Assembly: GCA_947384955.1 (NCBI GenBank)
Contig: CANDJC010000001.1
Span: forward strand, 62,001-126,000
Origin: an uncultured Eubacterium sp.
GTDB taxonomy: Bacteria > Bacillota > Clostridia > Lachnospirales > Lachnospiraceae
Length of the DNA: 64,000 nt
Direction of reading: 5' to 3'
Both the position numbers and the translations under genes were made by a program. Shown here in pieces: positions 10,133-19,177 of this stretch. Each line of letters opens with the position of its first letter. Positions within the stretch are counted from its first letter, which is position 1. Under the pieces are notes generated by a model. That model searched no databases and was not told the DNA's origin. It was given only the letters and a program-made list of their open reading frames with translations.

Positions 10133-11026
10133 ATGCATCAAATATCTGAAAGTGCAAAGGTTGAAAATGGAGTTATTTTAGGAAATGAAGTTGTCATTGG
10201 AAACAATGTGACGATTAAAGCAGGTACAATCATTCAGGATAATGTTCAGATTGGTGACGGTGCCTATATAGATTATTATAGTATACTGCGAGACAATGTA
10301 AAAATTGGCTGTCATGCATATATAGGAGCAAATTCCATTATAGGAGAATATACAACAAGATTTTGCAAAACCAGAAGTAATTCGGTTTGCCATCCGGTTT
10401 GTATTGGTAAAGATGCAGTTATTCGCAGCCATAGTGTAATTTATGGAGATGTTATTATTGGAGATGGATTTCAGACAGGCCATCATGTTATGCTGCGTGA
10501 AAGGACAAAAATAGGTAATTATGTAAGTGTTGGCTCATTTTCGAATATAGAAAGTTCATGCAGTATTGGGAATTATGTGAGGCTGCACAGCAACGTTTTT
10601 TTGGGAGAATATACGCGAATTGATGATTATGTATGGATATTTGCAAAAGTAGCATTTACCAATGATCCGACACCTCCTTCAGATAAGCTTCTGGAGACGC
10701 ATGTACATCCATTTGCAGTTATTGCGACTGGGGCAGTTATTCTGCCAGGCATACAAATCAATCAAGATTCATTGATTGCAGCTGGGGCAGTAGTGACAAA
10801 ATCAGTTGACAGATATATGGTTGTTGCCGGAAATCCTGCAAAATGCATAAAAGACATAAGAAATATCAAAAGTAAGGATAGTGACAAATCGGCATATCCA
10901 TGGCGGTATCAGTTTAAGCGTGGAATGCCATGGAAAGAAAAAGGGTTTGAAGACTGGTATATTGAACTGCCGGATAAAGGCAAAGCATTTTTAAATATCG
11001 ATGAAACTATTTACGTGGACAAATGA
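10133..11026 (+). CDS. Left-handed beta-helix N-acyltransferase (hexapeptide, WbpD-like)
   Basis: A 297-residue protein. Hexapeptide repeats of the [IV]-G-x-x form fill about residues 10-220 ('VVIGNNVTI', 'VQIGDGAYI', 'TKIGNYVSV'). They are followed by the typical end of sugar acetyltransferases, 'LIAAGAVVTKSV' and 'VVAGNPAK'. A 60-residue tail rich in Trp and Lys is extra. The family transfers acetyl or other acyl groups from CoA to an amino group on a nucleotide sugar. It starts 3 bases after the HisF-like gene and is last in this plus-strand run, ending at a two-way terminator. It probably acylates the amine made by the aminotransferase encoded opposite. Confidence 0.82.
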   Translation: MHQISESAKVENGVILGNEVVIGNNVTIKAGTIIQDNVQIGDGAYIDYYSILRDNVKIGCHAYIGANSIIGEYTTRFCKTRSNSVCHPVCIGKDAVIRSHSVIYGDVIIGDGFQTGHHVMLRERTKIGNYVSVGSFSNIESSCSIGNYVRLHSNVFLGEYTRIDDYVWIFAKVAFTNDPTPPSDKLLETHVHPFAVIATGAVILPGIQINQDSLIAAGAVVTKSVDRYMVVAGNPAKCIKDIRNIKSKDSDKSAYPWRYQFKRGMPWKEKGFEDWYIELPDKGKAFLNIDETIYVDK

Positions 11027-11053
11027 AAGATAACAAATATTGATAAGTATGTT

Positions 11054-11080
11054 AAAAGGCCGTAAAAACAACGGCCTTTT
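11054..11080. terminator. Bidirectional terminator between convergent genes
   Basis: AAAAGGCCGT at 11054-11063 and ACGGCCTTTT at 11071-11080 form a 10-bp stem with a 7-base loop and T runs on both strands. It separates the acyltransferase from the aminotransferase, which face each other. Confidence 0.85.
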
Positions 11081-11083
11081 TGG

Positions 11084-12184
11084 TTAAAATGAATTACACA
11101 CTGAAATAATGGCAGATACTTCTTCGTCTGTAAGTTCAGGATAGAGAGGGAGAGATACACAGTGACGTGCATGATATTCAGAGTAAGGTAAATCTCCAGT
11201 ACGGTAGCCTAATTCTTTAAAAACAGGCTGTAAATGACATGGAACAGGATAATGCTGCCCATAGCCGATATTATTTGCATCTAAATGCTGAAGAAAGGCC
11301 TTCTTGTCATCTGCTTCAATTACAAATAAATGGAATACAGATTTACTCCATGCTGGCTGCGCTTGCAGCTTGATTCGAGGACTATTTATTTTTTTCATAT
11401 ATTCCAAAGCAATTTCACGCCTTCTGTGGTTCCATTCATCTAGATATTTTAATTTGCAAGATAGTATGGCACCTTGCAAGCCGTCCATTCGCATATTATA
11501 TCCCATTGTTTCGTGAATATATTTAGCAGAGGCACCTTGATTTCTATAACGATTTATTTTTTGTATCCAAGATAAATTGTTGGAAACGACAGCGCCAGCT
11601 TCACCGAAGGCACCGAGGTTTTTGGATGGGTAGAAACTGAAACAGCCAATATCACCTAAACAGCCAATACGCTTTCCTTTATAAAGAGCACCATGCGCTT
11701 GTGCACTATCTTCTATTAGGAATAGGTCATATGCTTGTGCGATTTGACGAACAGTGTCTACATCAAAGGGCTGTCCATATAAATGAACACCTACAATGGC
11801 TTTGGTTTTAGAGGTAATCTTAGCTTCAATTTTAGAAGCATCGATTTCAAAGGTATCTGGGTGAATATCGACGAATACAGGAGTGGCACCATTGTGGCAG
11901 ACACCCCATGCTGTAGCGATAAAAGTATTTGCTGGGACGATTACTTCATTGCCTTCAGTGATTCCAAGAGCTTTCATAGCAAGAAAGAGAGCACTGGTAC
12001 CGCTGTTTACACCAGAGGCTGCAATTGCATTGCAATAAGCGGAAAATTCTTTTTCAAAGCGAGAAACGTAATGACCACCAGAAAAAGCTGTATCAGCACA
12101 TACATTTTCCAGTGCAGAAATAAATTCGTTTTTATATTTTTCATATTGGCGGTTTAAGTCCATCCATGCGACTGGCTTATTCAT
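11084..12184 (-). CDS. DegT/DnrJ/EryC1/StrS-family sugar aminotransferase
   Basis: A 366-residue PLP enzyme of the WbpE/WecE type. Visible are 'ASGVNSGTSALFLA' near residue 55, which binds the cofactor phosphate, 'EDSAQAHGALY' with the Asp that holds the pyridine nitrogen, and 'SFYPSKNLGAFG' with the PLP lysine. It moves an amino group from glutamate to a keto nucleotide sugar. A strong AAGGAGG site precedes the ATG. It follows the oxidoreductase on the minus strand by 23 bases, which fits an oxidation-transamination pair. With the acyltransferase and amidotransferase it completes a plausible acetamidino-sugar route. Confidence 0.88.
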   Translation of the reverse strand: MNKPVAWMDLNRQYEKYKNEFISALENVCADTAFSGGHYVSRFEKEFSAYCNAIAASGVNSGTSALFLAMKALGITEGNEVIVPANTFIATAWGVCHNGATPVFVDIHPDTFEIDASKIEAKITSKTKAIVGVHLYGQPFDVDTVRQIAQAYDLFLIEDSAQAHGALYKGKRIGCLGDIGCFSFYPSKNLGAFGEAGAVVSNNLSWIQKINRYRNQGASAKYIHETMGYNMRMDGLQGAILSCKLKYLDEWNHRRREIALEYMKKINSPRIKLQAQPAWSKSVFHLFVIEADDKKAFLQHLDANNIGYGQHYPVPCHLQPVFKELGYRTGDLPYSEYHARHCVSLPLYPELTDEEVSAIISVCNSF

Positions 12185-12207
12185 AATTAGCCTCCTTGCT
12201 TCGTATT

Positions 12208-13272
12208 TCAGATAAATGTATGGATGATCTGATTCTCTTTTGCAGAAAGAAAAACAGCATCAATAATTTTCATAACACGTAAAATCTGGTCTGAAGTAAC
12301 AGACAAAGGCGCATCTTCCCGTAATGCTGCTAGCAGATTATTATAAAAAAACAGCGAACAATCATCTACATCTGGTAAAGAAAGTGTTTCAAGATTTTCA
12401 GGTTCAAGATGGGCCATTGTTCTGCTAGGACCTAAGTTTTTTTGCCCGATAACACTTTCAAATCCAATAACATTTTTTTTGATAACAGACATTCCACCAG
12501 AAGTGCCAGAAAAATCATCTAATTTTAAAGTTCCGCGAGTGCCAAATACAAACCAGCGTGGCAAAGGTTCTAAAGCAAAAGTGCCTACGCTGATATTTGC
12601 ACAGGTATGGTTTTCAAAAAAGAGCTTTGCTTCAAAAAAATCATCTACAGCAGGTGTTAGAATGCTTTCCAGACGTCCATATATTTGTATTACTTTCTGA
12701 CTGTTATATAATAGCAGCATCTGATCTATTAAATGTACTCCCCAGTCATAAAGCATACCGCCGCCAGATTCAGGGTTGGCACGCCAGCCAAAACATACAC
12801 CCCGTTGTCCATAAGTACAAGAATTTATAGTTGTAAAAGTGCCTATAGTCTGTGTTTCCAAAATTTTTTGTACGACTAGAAAATCAGGATCCCAGCGTCG
12901 ATTTTGGTGAACAGTGTAAAATTTCTGGTTTTTATTTGCACAATCAATGACTTCTTGTACTTCAGCAGCATTTAAAGCGGCTGGTTTTTCACAAAGGACA
13001 TTTTTTCCAGCATTAAGAGCTTTCATGCTATAAAATTTATGTGAATCATTTGGTGTGCAAATAATAATTAAATTAATGGAGGGGCATGAAAGTAGTTCAT
13101 CGATTGTATGGTATATGCGTAAACCATGTGATGCTGCATCCTTTAATTTTTGGGAATCAGTATCATAGGCTGCGATGATTTCTAATCCATCAATATATTT
13201 TGTGTGTGCTAGATGGAATCTCCCCATGTATCCAAAACCTATAATACCAGCCTTAAATATCTGCGTATTCAT
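12208..13272 (-). CDS. Gfo/Idh/MocA-family sugar dehydrogenase
   Basis: A 354-residue NAD(P)-dependent oxidoreductase with 'GIIGFGYMGRFHLA' (Rossmann fold) at the N-terminus and the hallmark 'LCEKPAAL' near residue 95. The C-terminal domain is of the usual kind ('GGGMLYDWGVHLIDQML'). The family oxidises or reduces a hydroxyl on sugars; next to the aminotransferase it would make the 3-keto substrate, as WbpB does, though its closest relatives may act on free sugars. First gene of a two-gene minus-strand unit, divergent from the big array at 13670. Confidence 0.8.
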   Translation of the reverse strand: MNTQIFKAGIIGFGYMGRFHLAHTKYIDGLEIIAAYDTDSQKLKDAASHGLRIYHTIDELLSCPSINLIIICTPNDSHKFYSMKALNAGKNVLCEKPAALNAAEVQEVIDCANKNQKFYTVHQNRRWDPDFLVVQKILETQTIGTFTTINSCTYGQRGVCFGWRANPESGGGMLYDWGVHLIDQMLLLYNSQKVIQIYGRLESILTPAVDDFFEAKLFFENHTCANISVGTFALEPLPRWFVFGTRGTLKLDDFSGTSGGMSVIKKNVIGFESVIGQKNLGPSRTMAHLEPENLETLSLPDVDDCSLFFYNNLLAALREDAPLSVTSDQILRVMKIIDAVFLSAKENQIIHTFI

Positions 13273-13359
13273 GTAAACCTCCTAAATGGTAATAATATAC
13301 GAATGGATTGAATAACTATTTTATTTTAACATACTCAAGATAAAAAGAAAAGATAGAAC

Positions 13360-13389
13360 TTGACAAACAGTATAAACAGTTTATATAAA
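13360..13389 (+). promoter_or_regulatory. Sigma-A promoter of the 13670 array
   Basis: TTGACA at 13360-13365 and TATAAA at 13384-13389, 18 bases apart, lie in the AT-rich region between divergent genes. The transcript would start near 13396 and run through the leader and terminator at 13489-13602. Confidence 0.65.
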
Positions 13390-13488
13390 TGATAATAATG
13401 GACGGACGATGAGTTAGTAAAAAGGTTAGCTATAAAGAATATACAGGTATCTGCCGATATAAAATCTAGTTCTTTAAATTGTGACTAA

Positions 13489-13602
13489 GGAAGGTCAGAA
13501 GTGAAATCATGGAAGATAAAATAAAATTAATCTGTGACCCAGTTGTTTTTTTTATATCTGTTAAAAGCTGATAAGTGTATTGCTGATAATATCAGCTTTT
13601 TT
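13489..13602 (+). promoter_or_regulatory. Conserved leader element, copy B, candidate attenuator
   Basis: GGAAGGTCAG at 13489-13498 and AATCATGGAAGATAA at 13505-13519 repeat the element at 477-626, and a terminator hairpin follows. The ATG at 13509 opens a 21-codon possible leader peptide (first residues Met-Glu-Asp-Lys) whose TGA falls in the 5' arm of the hairpin. The upstream gene is divergent, so this plus-strand hairpin has no upstream protein gene to terminate; control of entry into the long array is the simplest reading. Confidence 0.55.
13563..13602 (+). terminator. Terminator hairpin inside the leader of the 13670 array
   Basis: AAAAGCTGATA at 13563-13573 pairs with TATCAGCTTTT at 13590-13600, followed by more T. 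A second GCTGATA at 13582-13588 could compete for the 3' arm. Confidence 0.7.
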
Positions 13603-13669
13603 ATTATTTAACGAAAGTAAATATCTATAGAAATAAGTATGTGTTAACTTGATTTAGGAAGAGAGTAAT

Positions 13670-14863
13670 ATGGATAACATTATAGGATATGTTAAATATT
13701 TTAGTGCCTGTAAAATATCAAACAGAATTTATTTTTTTAATATGACATTTAATGGGGTGTTTTATATGGATTTATCAGATTTATCTATTCACTTTGTTCA
13801 TAGACTTTCTTCTGAGCCAATAAATAGGACTATATTGTCTGTAGCTCACTGCTTTGCTGATAAAGATGCTGTTTATTTTCTTCCTCATTATACAAATGTT
13901 ATTATGAAGTATCATTTTGTGAAACAAAAGGAGCAAATCATCAAAATACCGGATTTTGATGATAAGAATTTTGAGACTTTAGGATTTGTACGTTATTCTG
14001 ATAAAGTATATATATTTCCAGCAGAATTAGACAAGGGGGTGTATATATTTGATATGAAGATTCAAAAAGTTGATAAAGATAGGAAGCTTAGTTTATTATT
14101 TAGTAAATTTTCAAATGTAGATATATTTTTGGTACAAGAAAGATATGTGTTAATTAATAATGGAGACAATAAAATAATAGAGGTGGATATAGAAGAAGGA
14201 AAAATTAATAGGATAGATGAATTGAAAAAAGATATACAAATTTTCGACCTTATTTTTGATGGTGAACATTATTGGATTTTACAAAAGAAATCTACGGATA
14301 TATATGAATGGGATAGGGAAAATGGTTTGTTTCAAAAATATACAAATGAATATGCCGTATGGGAAACTCAGAAATATGAGATATCTCCTCCTTATTCAAA
14401 TTTGATTTTTTTGGAAAAAGAGGTACTTGTTTTAAATCATTGTATGAAAAATATATTGAGAATAAATAGAGAAAAGAAGGTAATAGAGAGTCCGGTTCCT
14501 TTTCCAGAAAATTTCCAGCTAGACAGGCAGGAGTTTGCAGGATGGCCTATCTGCAATAGTTATCTAGTTTTAGATGACAGAGTTCTGCTATATCCATGTA
14601 GGGGAAACATGTTGTTGATTTACAACAAAGCGACAAAAAAGCTGACAGGCAGGGAAATGACAGTTTCCAATCAAGAAGTGCCTTATTTGTTTGAAATAGT
14701 CTTTTGGGGGTTTTTAAATGACCGTATTCATTATGAAAAAAGAATTGCAAAAACGTTGAATCGATTTGTAAGTTATATGAATGAGTCATTACCAGAAAAG
14801 ACGAAGCGAATAAAAGAGAGTACAGTGGGAAATCAGATCTACAGTATGATGAAAGATACATAA
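13670..14863 (+). CDS. Unrecognised protein, probable beta-propeller
   Basis: A 397-residue protein with ATG after GGAAGAGAG, first gene of the long array. I do not recognise the family. Short repeating units of strand-turn-strand with a closing aromatic ('GFVRYSDKVYIFPAELDKG', 'LIFDGEHYWILQKKS', 'NSYLVLDDRVLLYPC') recur about every 45 residues, as in a six- or seven-bladed propeller. There is no signal peptide and no membrane segment. Similar propeller-like proteins occur in glycan loci of unknown role. It could bind a glycan or scaffold the enzymes encoded downstream. Confidence 0.55.
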   Translation: MDNIIGYVKYFSACKISNRIYFFNMTFNGVFYMDLSDLSIHFVHRLSSEPINRTILSVAHCFADKDAVYFLPHYTNVIMKYHFVKQKEQIIKIPDFDDKNFETLGFVRYSDKVYIFPAELDKGVYIFDMKIQKVDKDRKLSLLFSKFSNVDIFLVQERYVLINNGDNKIIEVDIEEGKINRIDELKKDIQIFDLIFDGEHYWILQKKSTDIYEWDRENGLFQKYTNEYAVWETQKYEISPPYSNLIFLEKEVLVLNHCMKNILRINREKKVIESPVPFPENFQLDRQEFAGWPICNSYLVLDDRVLLYPCRGNMLLIYNKATKKLTGREMTVSNQEVPYLFEIVFWGFLNDRIHYEKRIAKTLNRFVSYMNESLPEKTKRIKESTVGNQIYSMMKDT

Positions 14864-14928
14864 ACTATAACAGGAATGCTGTGCGGCAAGGCTGGCAGAT
14901 ACAAAAATAAGAAGGAAACAGTTGGAGT

Positions 14929-16122
14929 ATGAATATTTTATTTGTTACAGGGATATTTGCACATAATGAAACCGATACCGCGTTAAGCGGGATGCCCTAT
15001 GCTGTTTATAAGAGTGCTCTTGGGATGAAAAAAATCGGGCACGAGGCTGCTATACTGACTGTTTCTGAAGAAGACCGAAAATGGTATTATCAGGGGTTGA
15101 AGGTAATTTCCATTCGTGCAGAACATGGACTGAATGGAGAAGCCGGCTTCAGAGATTTTGGAAAAAGCTTATACTGTATACTGAAAAGAGAGTGCAGACT
15201 GCGGAAACAAATCAGGCGTCTGCATCAGGAAAAACCCATTGATATTATACAGTATGCTGGCTGGTTTGGAATTGGCCTGTTTCATCCAAGGGATATAACA
15301 GGTGTTATGAGGATATCGACATATACTAAAATACAGATGGTTCATAATTTTGGAAATAAGGAAAAATATCTGTTGGAAATAACAGAGTATTTAGCAGCAA
15401 AAAGAATGAACTTTGTATTTGCTCCTAGTAAGCTTATGGCGCAGGCAGCAGCAAAAGATATCCGGCGTAAAGTGCCTGTCATAGAAACACCATTTTTAAT
15501 GGAAAATATAAAATGGGATGATGGACTGTTACAGACAAAATTAAAGGACAAACAGTATCTTCTGTTTTTTGGAAGGATGTCTGTGGATAAGGGCATTCTT
15601 ACTATTAAAGATATGTTATATCAGGCATTGCAGGATTACCCTGGGTTATGTTTCGCATTTGCAGGAATTTCCTGGATGCATGATGGAGTCTTGATTGAAA
15701 AAGAGCTGATGCGGGAAGCCAAAGAGTATAAGGACCGGGTGATTTTTTTAGGACAGCTTTCCAAGAATCTGTTAATGCCCGTCATAAAGAACGCGGAAGC
15801 TGTACTGATGCCATCACTGGCTGATAATTTTCCAAATTCGTGTGTAGAAGCAATGGCAATGGGAAAGATTGTAATAGGGACAGATGGAAGCAGTCTGGAA
15901 CAGCTGATTAGAAATGGTAAGAATGGCTATTTGTCAGAAATAGGAAATGCCAGCAGTTTATACAGGTGTTTAGAGCAAGTATTACATTTGAATGAAACAC
16001 AGAGGAAGCTTATGGGAGAGTGTGCAGAAAGACGGATACAAAAACTTGATTTGAGGCGTTATTCTATAAAGATGGAGAGGACTTATCGTAAACTGAGGGA
16101 AGGGACTTTGCAGCGTAAATAG
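14929..16122 (+). CDS. GT4-family glycosyltransferase
   Basis: A 397-residue GT-B enzyme. The N-terminus 'MNILFVTGIFAHNET' is typical of GT4. The C-terminal domain starts at 'YLLFFGRMSVDKGI' near residue 210 and carries 'VLMPSLADNFPNSCVEAMAM' near residue 290, the E-x7-E region that holds the nucleotide-sugar donor. It retains stereochemistry at the sugar in known members. It ends one base before the asparagine-synthase-like gene and is related to the glycosyltransferase at 17851. Acceptor and donor are unknown. Confidence 0.85.
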   Translation: MNILFVTGIFAHNETDTALSGMPYAVYKSALGMKKIGHEAAILTVSEEDRKWYYQGLKVISIRAEHGLNGEAGFRDFGKSLYCILKRECRLRKQIRRLHQEKPIDIIQYAGWFGIGLFHPRDITGVMRISTYTKIQMVHNFGNKEKYLLEITEYLAAKRMNFVFAPSKLMAQAAAKDIRRKVPVIETPFLMENIKWDDGLLQTKLKDKQYLLFFGRMSVDKGILTIKDMLYQALQDYPGLCFAFAGISWMHDGVLIEKELMREAKEYKDRVIFLGQLSKNLLMPVIKNAEAVLMPSLADNFPNSCVEAMAMGKIVIGTDGSSLEQLIRNGKNGYLSEIGNASSLYRCLEQVLHLNETQRKLMGECAERRIQKLDLRRYSIKMERTYRKLREGTLQRK

Positions 16123-16123
16123 T

Positions 16124-17851
16124 ATGTGTGGAATATTAGGTGGAAACATTAAACATTGGGATTATTATGCAGGAATTAATGCCATAAGGCACAGAGGGCC
16201 GGATGCACAGAGAGTTAAGCATTACAGGGATTGTACCCTTGCGTTTGCGAGACTTTCTATTATGGACTTATCCATGACCGCAATGCAGCCTATGCAGTCA
16301 GAAGACGGACAGGCTGTGATTGTATTTAACGGAGAGATATATGGATATTATGCATTACGAAAAACGCTGGCTAAAAAGTACCATTTTAAAACGACTTCAG
16401 ATACAGAAGTGATTTTATATGCATATATCGAATATGGCGATAAATTTATCGATTACATAGATGGAATGTTTTCGATTGTGATATATGACAAACGGGAAGC
16501 GCTTTTAAAAATTTATCGGGATAGATTTGGAATCAAGCCGCTTTATTATTATTGCCAGAATGATAAGTTTGCATTTGCATCAGAATTAAAAGCATTTACT
16601 TCGGCGGCAGGCGGAATGGAGCAGTGGAATGTGGATAATACTGCTATATTCGATTATTTTTTCTGCGGGTATATTCCAGAACCGAAAAGCTTGTATAAGA
16701 ATATATACAGGCTGGAACCGGCGAATTATCTGATTTACGACTTACGAAAGAAGAGAATTCGGGAAAAGGGGCGATATTGGCGGCTGCATGTTAATACCAG
16801 AGCTCATGGCAAAAGAAATCGAAAAGCGATACAGGATGATATCCGCAGTCTGATTGCGCAGTCAGTAAAGGAGCAGATGGTAGCAGATGTAAAAGTTGGG
16901 ACGTATTTAAGCGGAGGAGTAGATTCTAGTATTGTTACTTATGAATGTAAGGGGATCCATGAAGATATTTCAGCTTTTTCAATAGGTTTTCCTGATATCG
17001 AATGTGATGAGATTCCATGTGCGAAATTGTTAGCAAAGAAGCATTCTGTGAACCATGAAATCAGGTATTTTTATAAAAGTGACTGTCTTGCGCTTAAGGG
17101 CTTGCTGAATCGGCTGTATGATGAACCGTTTGCAGACTTATCCGCTTTTCCAACATATTTTCTGTCCAAATTTGCGAAAGAGAAAGTAACAGTTGTTTTA
17201 ACTGGTGATGGAGGAGATGAACTTTTTGGCGGTTATAACAGATACAGCAGATTTTGTGAACTGGAAAGGAAATACAAAAATGACAATCATAAATTTGAGC
17301 AGTTTGTAAACTGGATATGTTTAGGACGGAATAAATGGAGTGAAAAATTAAGAGAAATGGTACATACCAAGTTTACAATCTATTGCAAACTTGTCGGCCA
17401 GTATATGTTTTGTGATCAGGATACGTTTCGTGAAATGCTCAAAATCGACAGGGATTATGACCCTTACTGGTATTTTCAGAAATATTATGTAAAAGACCTT
17501 CCGAAAATGACCAGAATGCGGTATTTAGATTTTAAGACATATCTGCCAAGTGATATATTAACGAAAGTAGACCGGGCAAGTATGGCTGTTTCTCTTGAGG
17601 CGAGAGTTCCGTTTTTAAACCGCAGGTTAACAGAATATGTTTTTGGATTGGCGGAGGATGAATGCTCTTCTGCAGATAATCTGAAAGCGGTATTAAAAGA
17701 TGCATATCGGGATGTAATACCGTCAGAGATTTTAGACGGGATCAAAAGAGGTTTTGGAATACCTGATGATTATTTCATATCCAGGGCAAATAGCAGCAAT
17801 AAATATGTAGATGTATGGAAAAAAGAGTGGGGAGGGGTCAGAAACCGATAA
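16124..17851 (+). CDS. asnB: Asparagine-synthase-like glutamine amidotransferase
   Basis: A 575-residue two-domain protein. Cys2 ('MCGILGG') is the glutaminase nucleophile and 'IRHRGPDAQ' is the usual N-terminal motif. The synthetase domain has the PP-loop 'YLSGGVDSSIV' near residue 265 and 'LTGDGGDELFGGYNRY'. Members in glycan loci (WbpS, AsnB-like) amidate carboxyl groups of uronic acids rather than make asparagine, and its position between two GT4 genes with one-base overlaps favours that. Full length; the stop overlaps the next start (TAATG). Confidence 0.85.
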   Translation: MCGILGGNIKHWDYYAGINAIRHRGPDAQRVKHYRDCTLAFARLSIMDLSMTAMQPMQSEDGQAVIVFNGEIYGYYALRKTLAKKYHFKTTSDTEVILYAYIEYGDKFIDYIDGMFSIVIYDKREALLKIYRDRFGIKPLYYYCQNDKFAFASELKAFTSAAGGMEQWNVDNTAIFDYFFCGYIPEPKSLYKNIYRLEPANYLIYDLRKKRIREKGRYWRLHVNTRAHGKRNRKAIQDDIRSLIAQSVKEQMVADVKVGTYLSGGVDSSIVTYECKGIHEDISAFSIGFPDIECDEIPCAKLLAKKHSVNHEIRYFYKSDCLALKGLLNRLYDEPFADLSAFPTYFLSKFAKEKVTVVLTGDGGDELFGGYNRYSRFCELERKYKNDNHKFEQFVNWICLGRNKWSEKLREMVHTKFTIYCKLVGQYMFCDQDTFREMLKIDRDYDPYWYFQKYYVKDLPKMTRMRYLDFKTYLPSDILTKVDRASMAVSLEARVPFLNRRLTEYVFGLAEDECSSADNLKAVLKDAYRDVIPSEILDGIKRGFGIPDDYFISRANSSNKYVDVWKKEWGGVRNR

Positions 17852-19149
17852 TGGAAAATGAAGAAAAAAAACATCATATCGTATATCTGACAAATGAATT
17901 TATTACAGACAGAGAATATAAACACGTAGGTGGTCTGGCCACTTATCTGGACAATATTACGTCTATTATGATAAATAAGGGGCATCAAGTAACCGTTATT
18001 GTGTTATCTGAAAAGAATGAGATTTTCTATTATAGGGAAACGATTCGGGTAATACTTATAAAGACGAAATTTCAGAATGAATATGTATGGCTGGCGCGTA
18101 GAAAATCAAGAAAAGGAGCGTTGTTTCAGTATTTATTTGATCTGTTTTTAACATTTATGGCATTGGTAAATAGCTTGCAAATGTATGCCGCCTTAAAGAA
18201 GCTGCTTGCCAAAGAGCCGGCTGATATTATTCATGTGGCCAGCTGCAGGGCAGTCGGTTTTTTCAGAACGTATAAAGTTCCGACTGTTTTAAGAGCATCT
18301 TGTGATAGTGCTTACTGGCGTGAAGCGTGTTTTCCAGATTTTGACTACGATAGAACTATATTTATCAAGAACTGGATGGATAAAGCAGAGTTGTTTTGCA
18401 TGAGACGCGCAGACGCTGCTTTTGCACCAAGCAGATGCTGTGCAAATATTCTGGCAAAACGTGCTGGCAGACCGTTTTCTGTTATAGAATCTCCGTTTCG
18501 TCAGCATGTTATTCAAACTGATGACAGCGTTTATAAAGAACAGCTGAGGGGGAAGAAGTATCTGTTGTTTAACAGTACACTGTCAATGCTGAAAGGTACA
18601 CATCTGGGTATCCGTGTAGCAGGCAGGATTTTAGAGAAGTATCCAGATTTATATTTTGTTTATGCGGGTACAGATAATGGAATCGTACCAGGACAAAAAG
18701 CAGAAGATGTTTTAAAGGAACAGAGCAGAAGATATCAGGGAAGGGTTATATATCTGCATAAACTGGATCAAGAACAGCTGTTTCCGGTAATTGAAAATTC
18801 ATTTGCATGCGTACTTCCTTCCAGAATTGATAATCTGCCCAATTCGTGTATCGAAGCCATGGCATTGGAAAAAGTTGTGATAGGGACATATGGTGCAAGC
18901 TTTGAACAGCTGATTAAGAATAAAGAAAACGGACTTCTGATACAGAGAGATTCTGTGAATGCCCTGGCAAATGCAATTGATTATCTGATGCAGTTAACGG
19001 AATGGGAACGTTTAGAAATGGGAAGAAAAGCAAAAAAAGCAATTGCCCGATTAGATCCTGATATAATCTATATACAGCTGATGGAATATTATGAAACGGT
19101 GATGGAGGATTTCAAGCAGAAAGGGAACAGAAGGTACAGTTTGAAATGA
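17851..19149 (+). CDS. GT4-family glycosyltransferase
   Basis: A 432-residue GT-B enzyme. The start is taken at ATG 17851, which overlaps the previous stop by one base and has GGGGAGGGG upstream; the frame is open back to 17815. The N-terminal motif 'HVGGLATYLDNI' is the glycine-rich loop of GT4 enzymes. The C-terminal part has 'YLLFNSTLSMLKGTHLG' and 'VLPSRIDNLPNSCIEAMAL' with the donor-binding acidic residues. It shares its C-terminal half with the gene at 14929, suggesting duplication. Confidence 0.85.
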   Translation: MENEEKKHHIVYLTNEFITDREYKHVGGLATYLDNITSIMINKGHQVTVIVLSEKNEIFYYRETIRVILIKTKFQNEYVWLARRKSRKGALFQYLFDLFLTFMALVNSLQMYAALKKLLAKEPADIIHVASCRAVGFFRTYKVPTVLRASCDSAYWREACFPDFDYDRTIFIKNWMDKAELFCMRRADAAFAPSRCCANILAKRAGRPFSVIESPFRQHVIQTDDSVYKEQLRGKKYLLFNSTLSMLKGTHLGIRVAGRILEKYPDLYFVYAGTDNGIVPGQKAEDVLKEQSRRYQGRVIYLHKLDQEQLFPVIENSFACVLPSRIDNLPNSCIEAMALEKVVIGTYGASFEQLIKNKENGLLIQRDSVNALANAIDYLMQLTEWERLEMGRKAKKAIARLDPDIIYIQLMEYYETVMEDFKQKGNRRYSLK

Positions 19150-19177
19150 CGTTATGTGAGAAGGGACAATATGTTTC

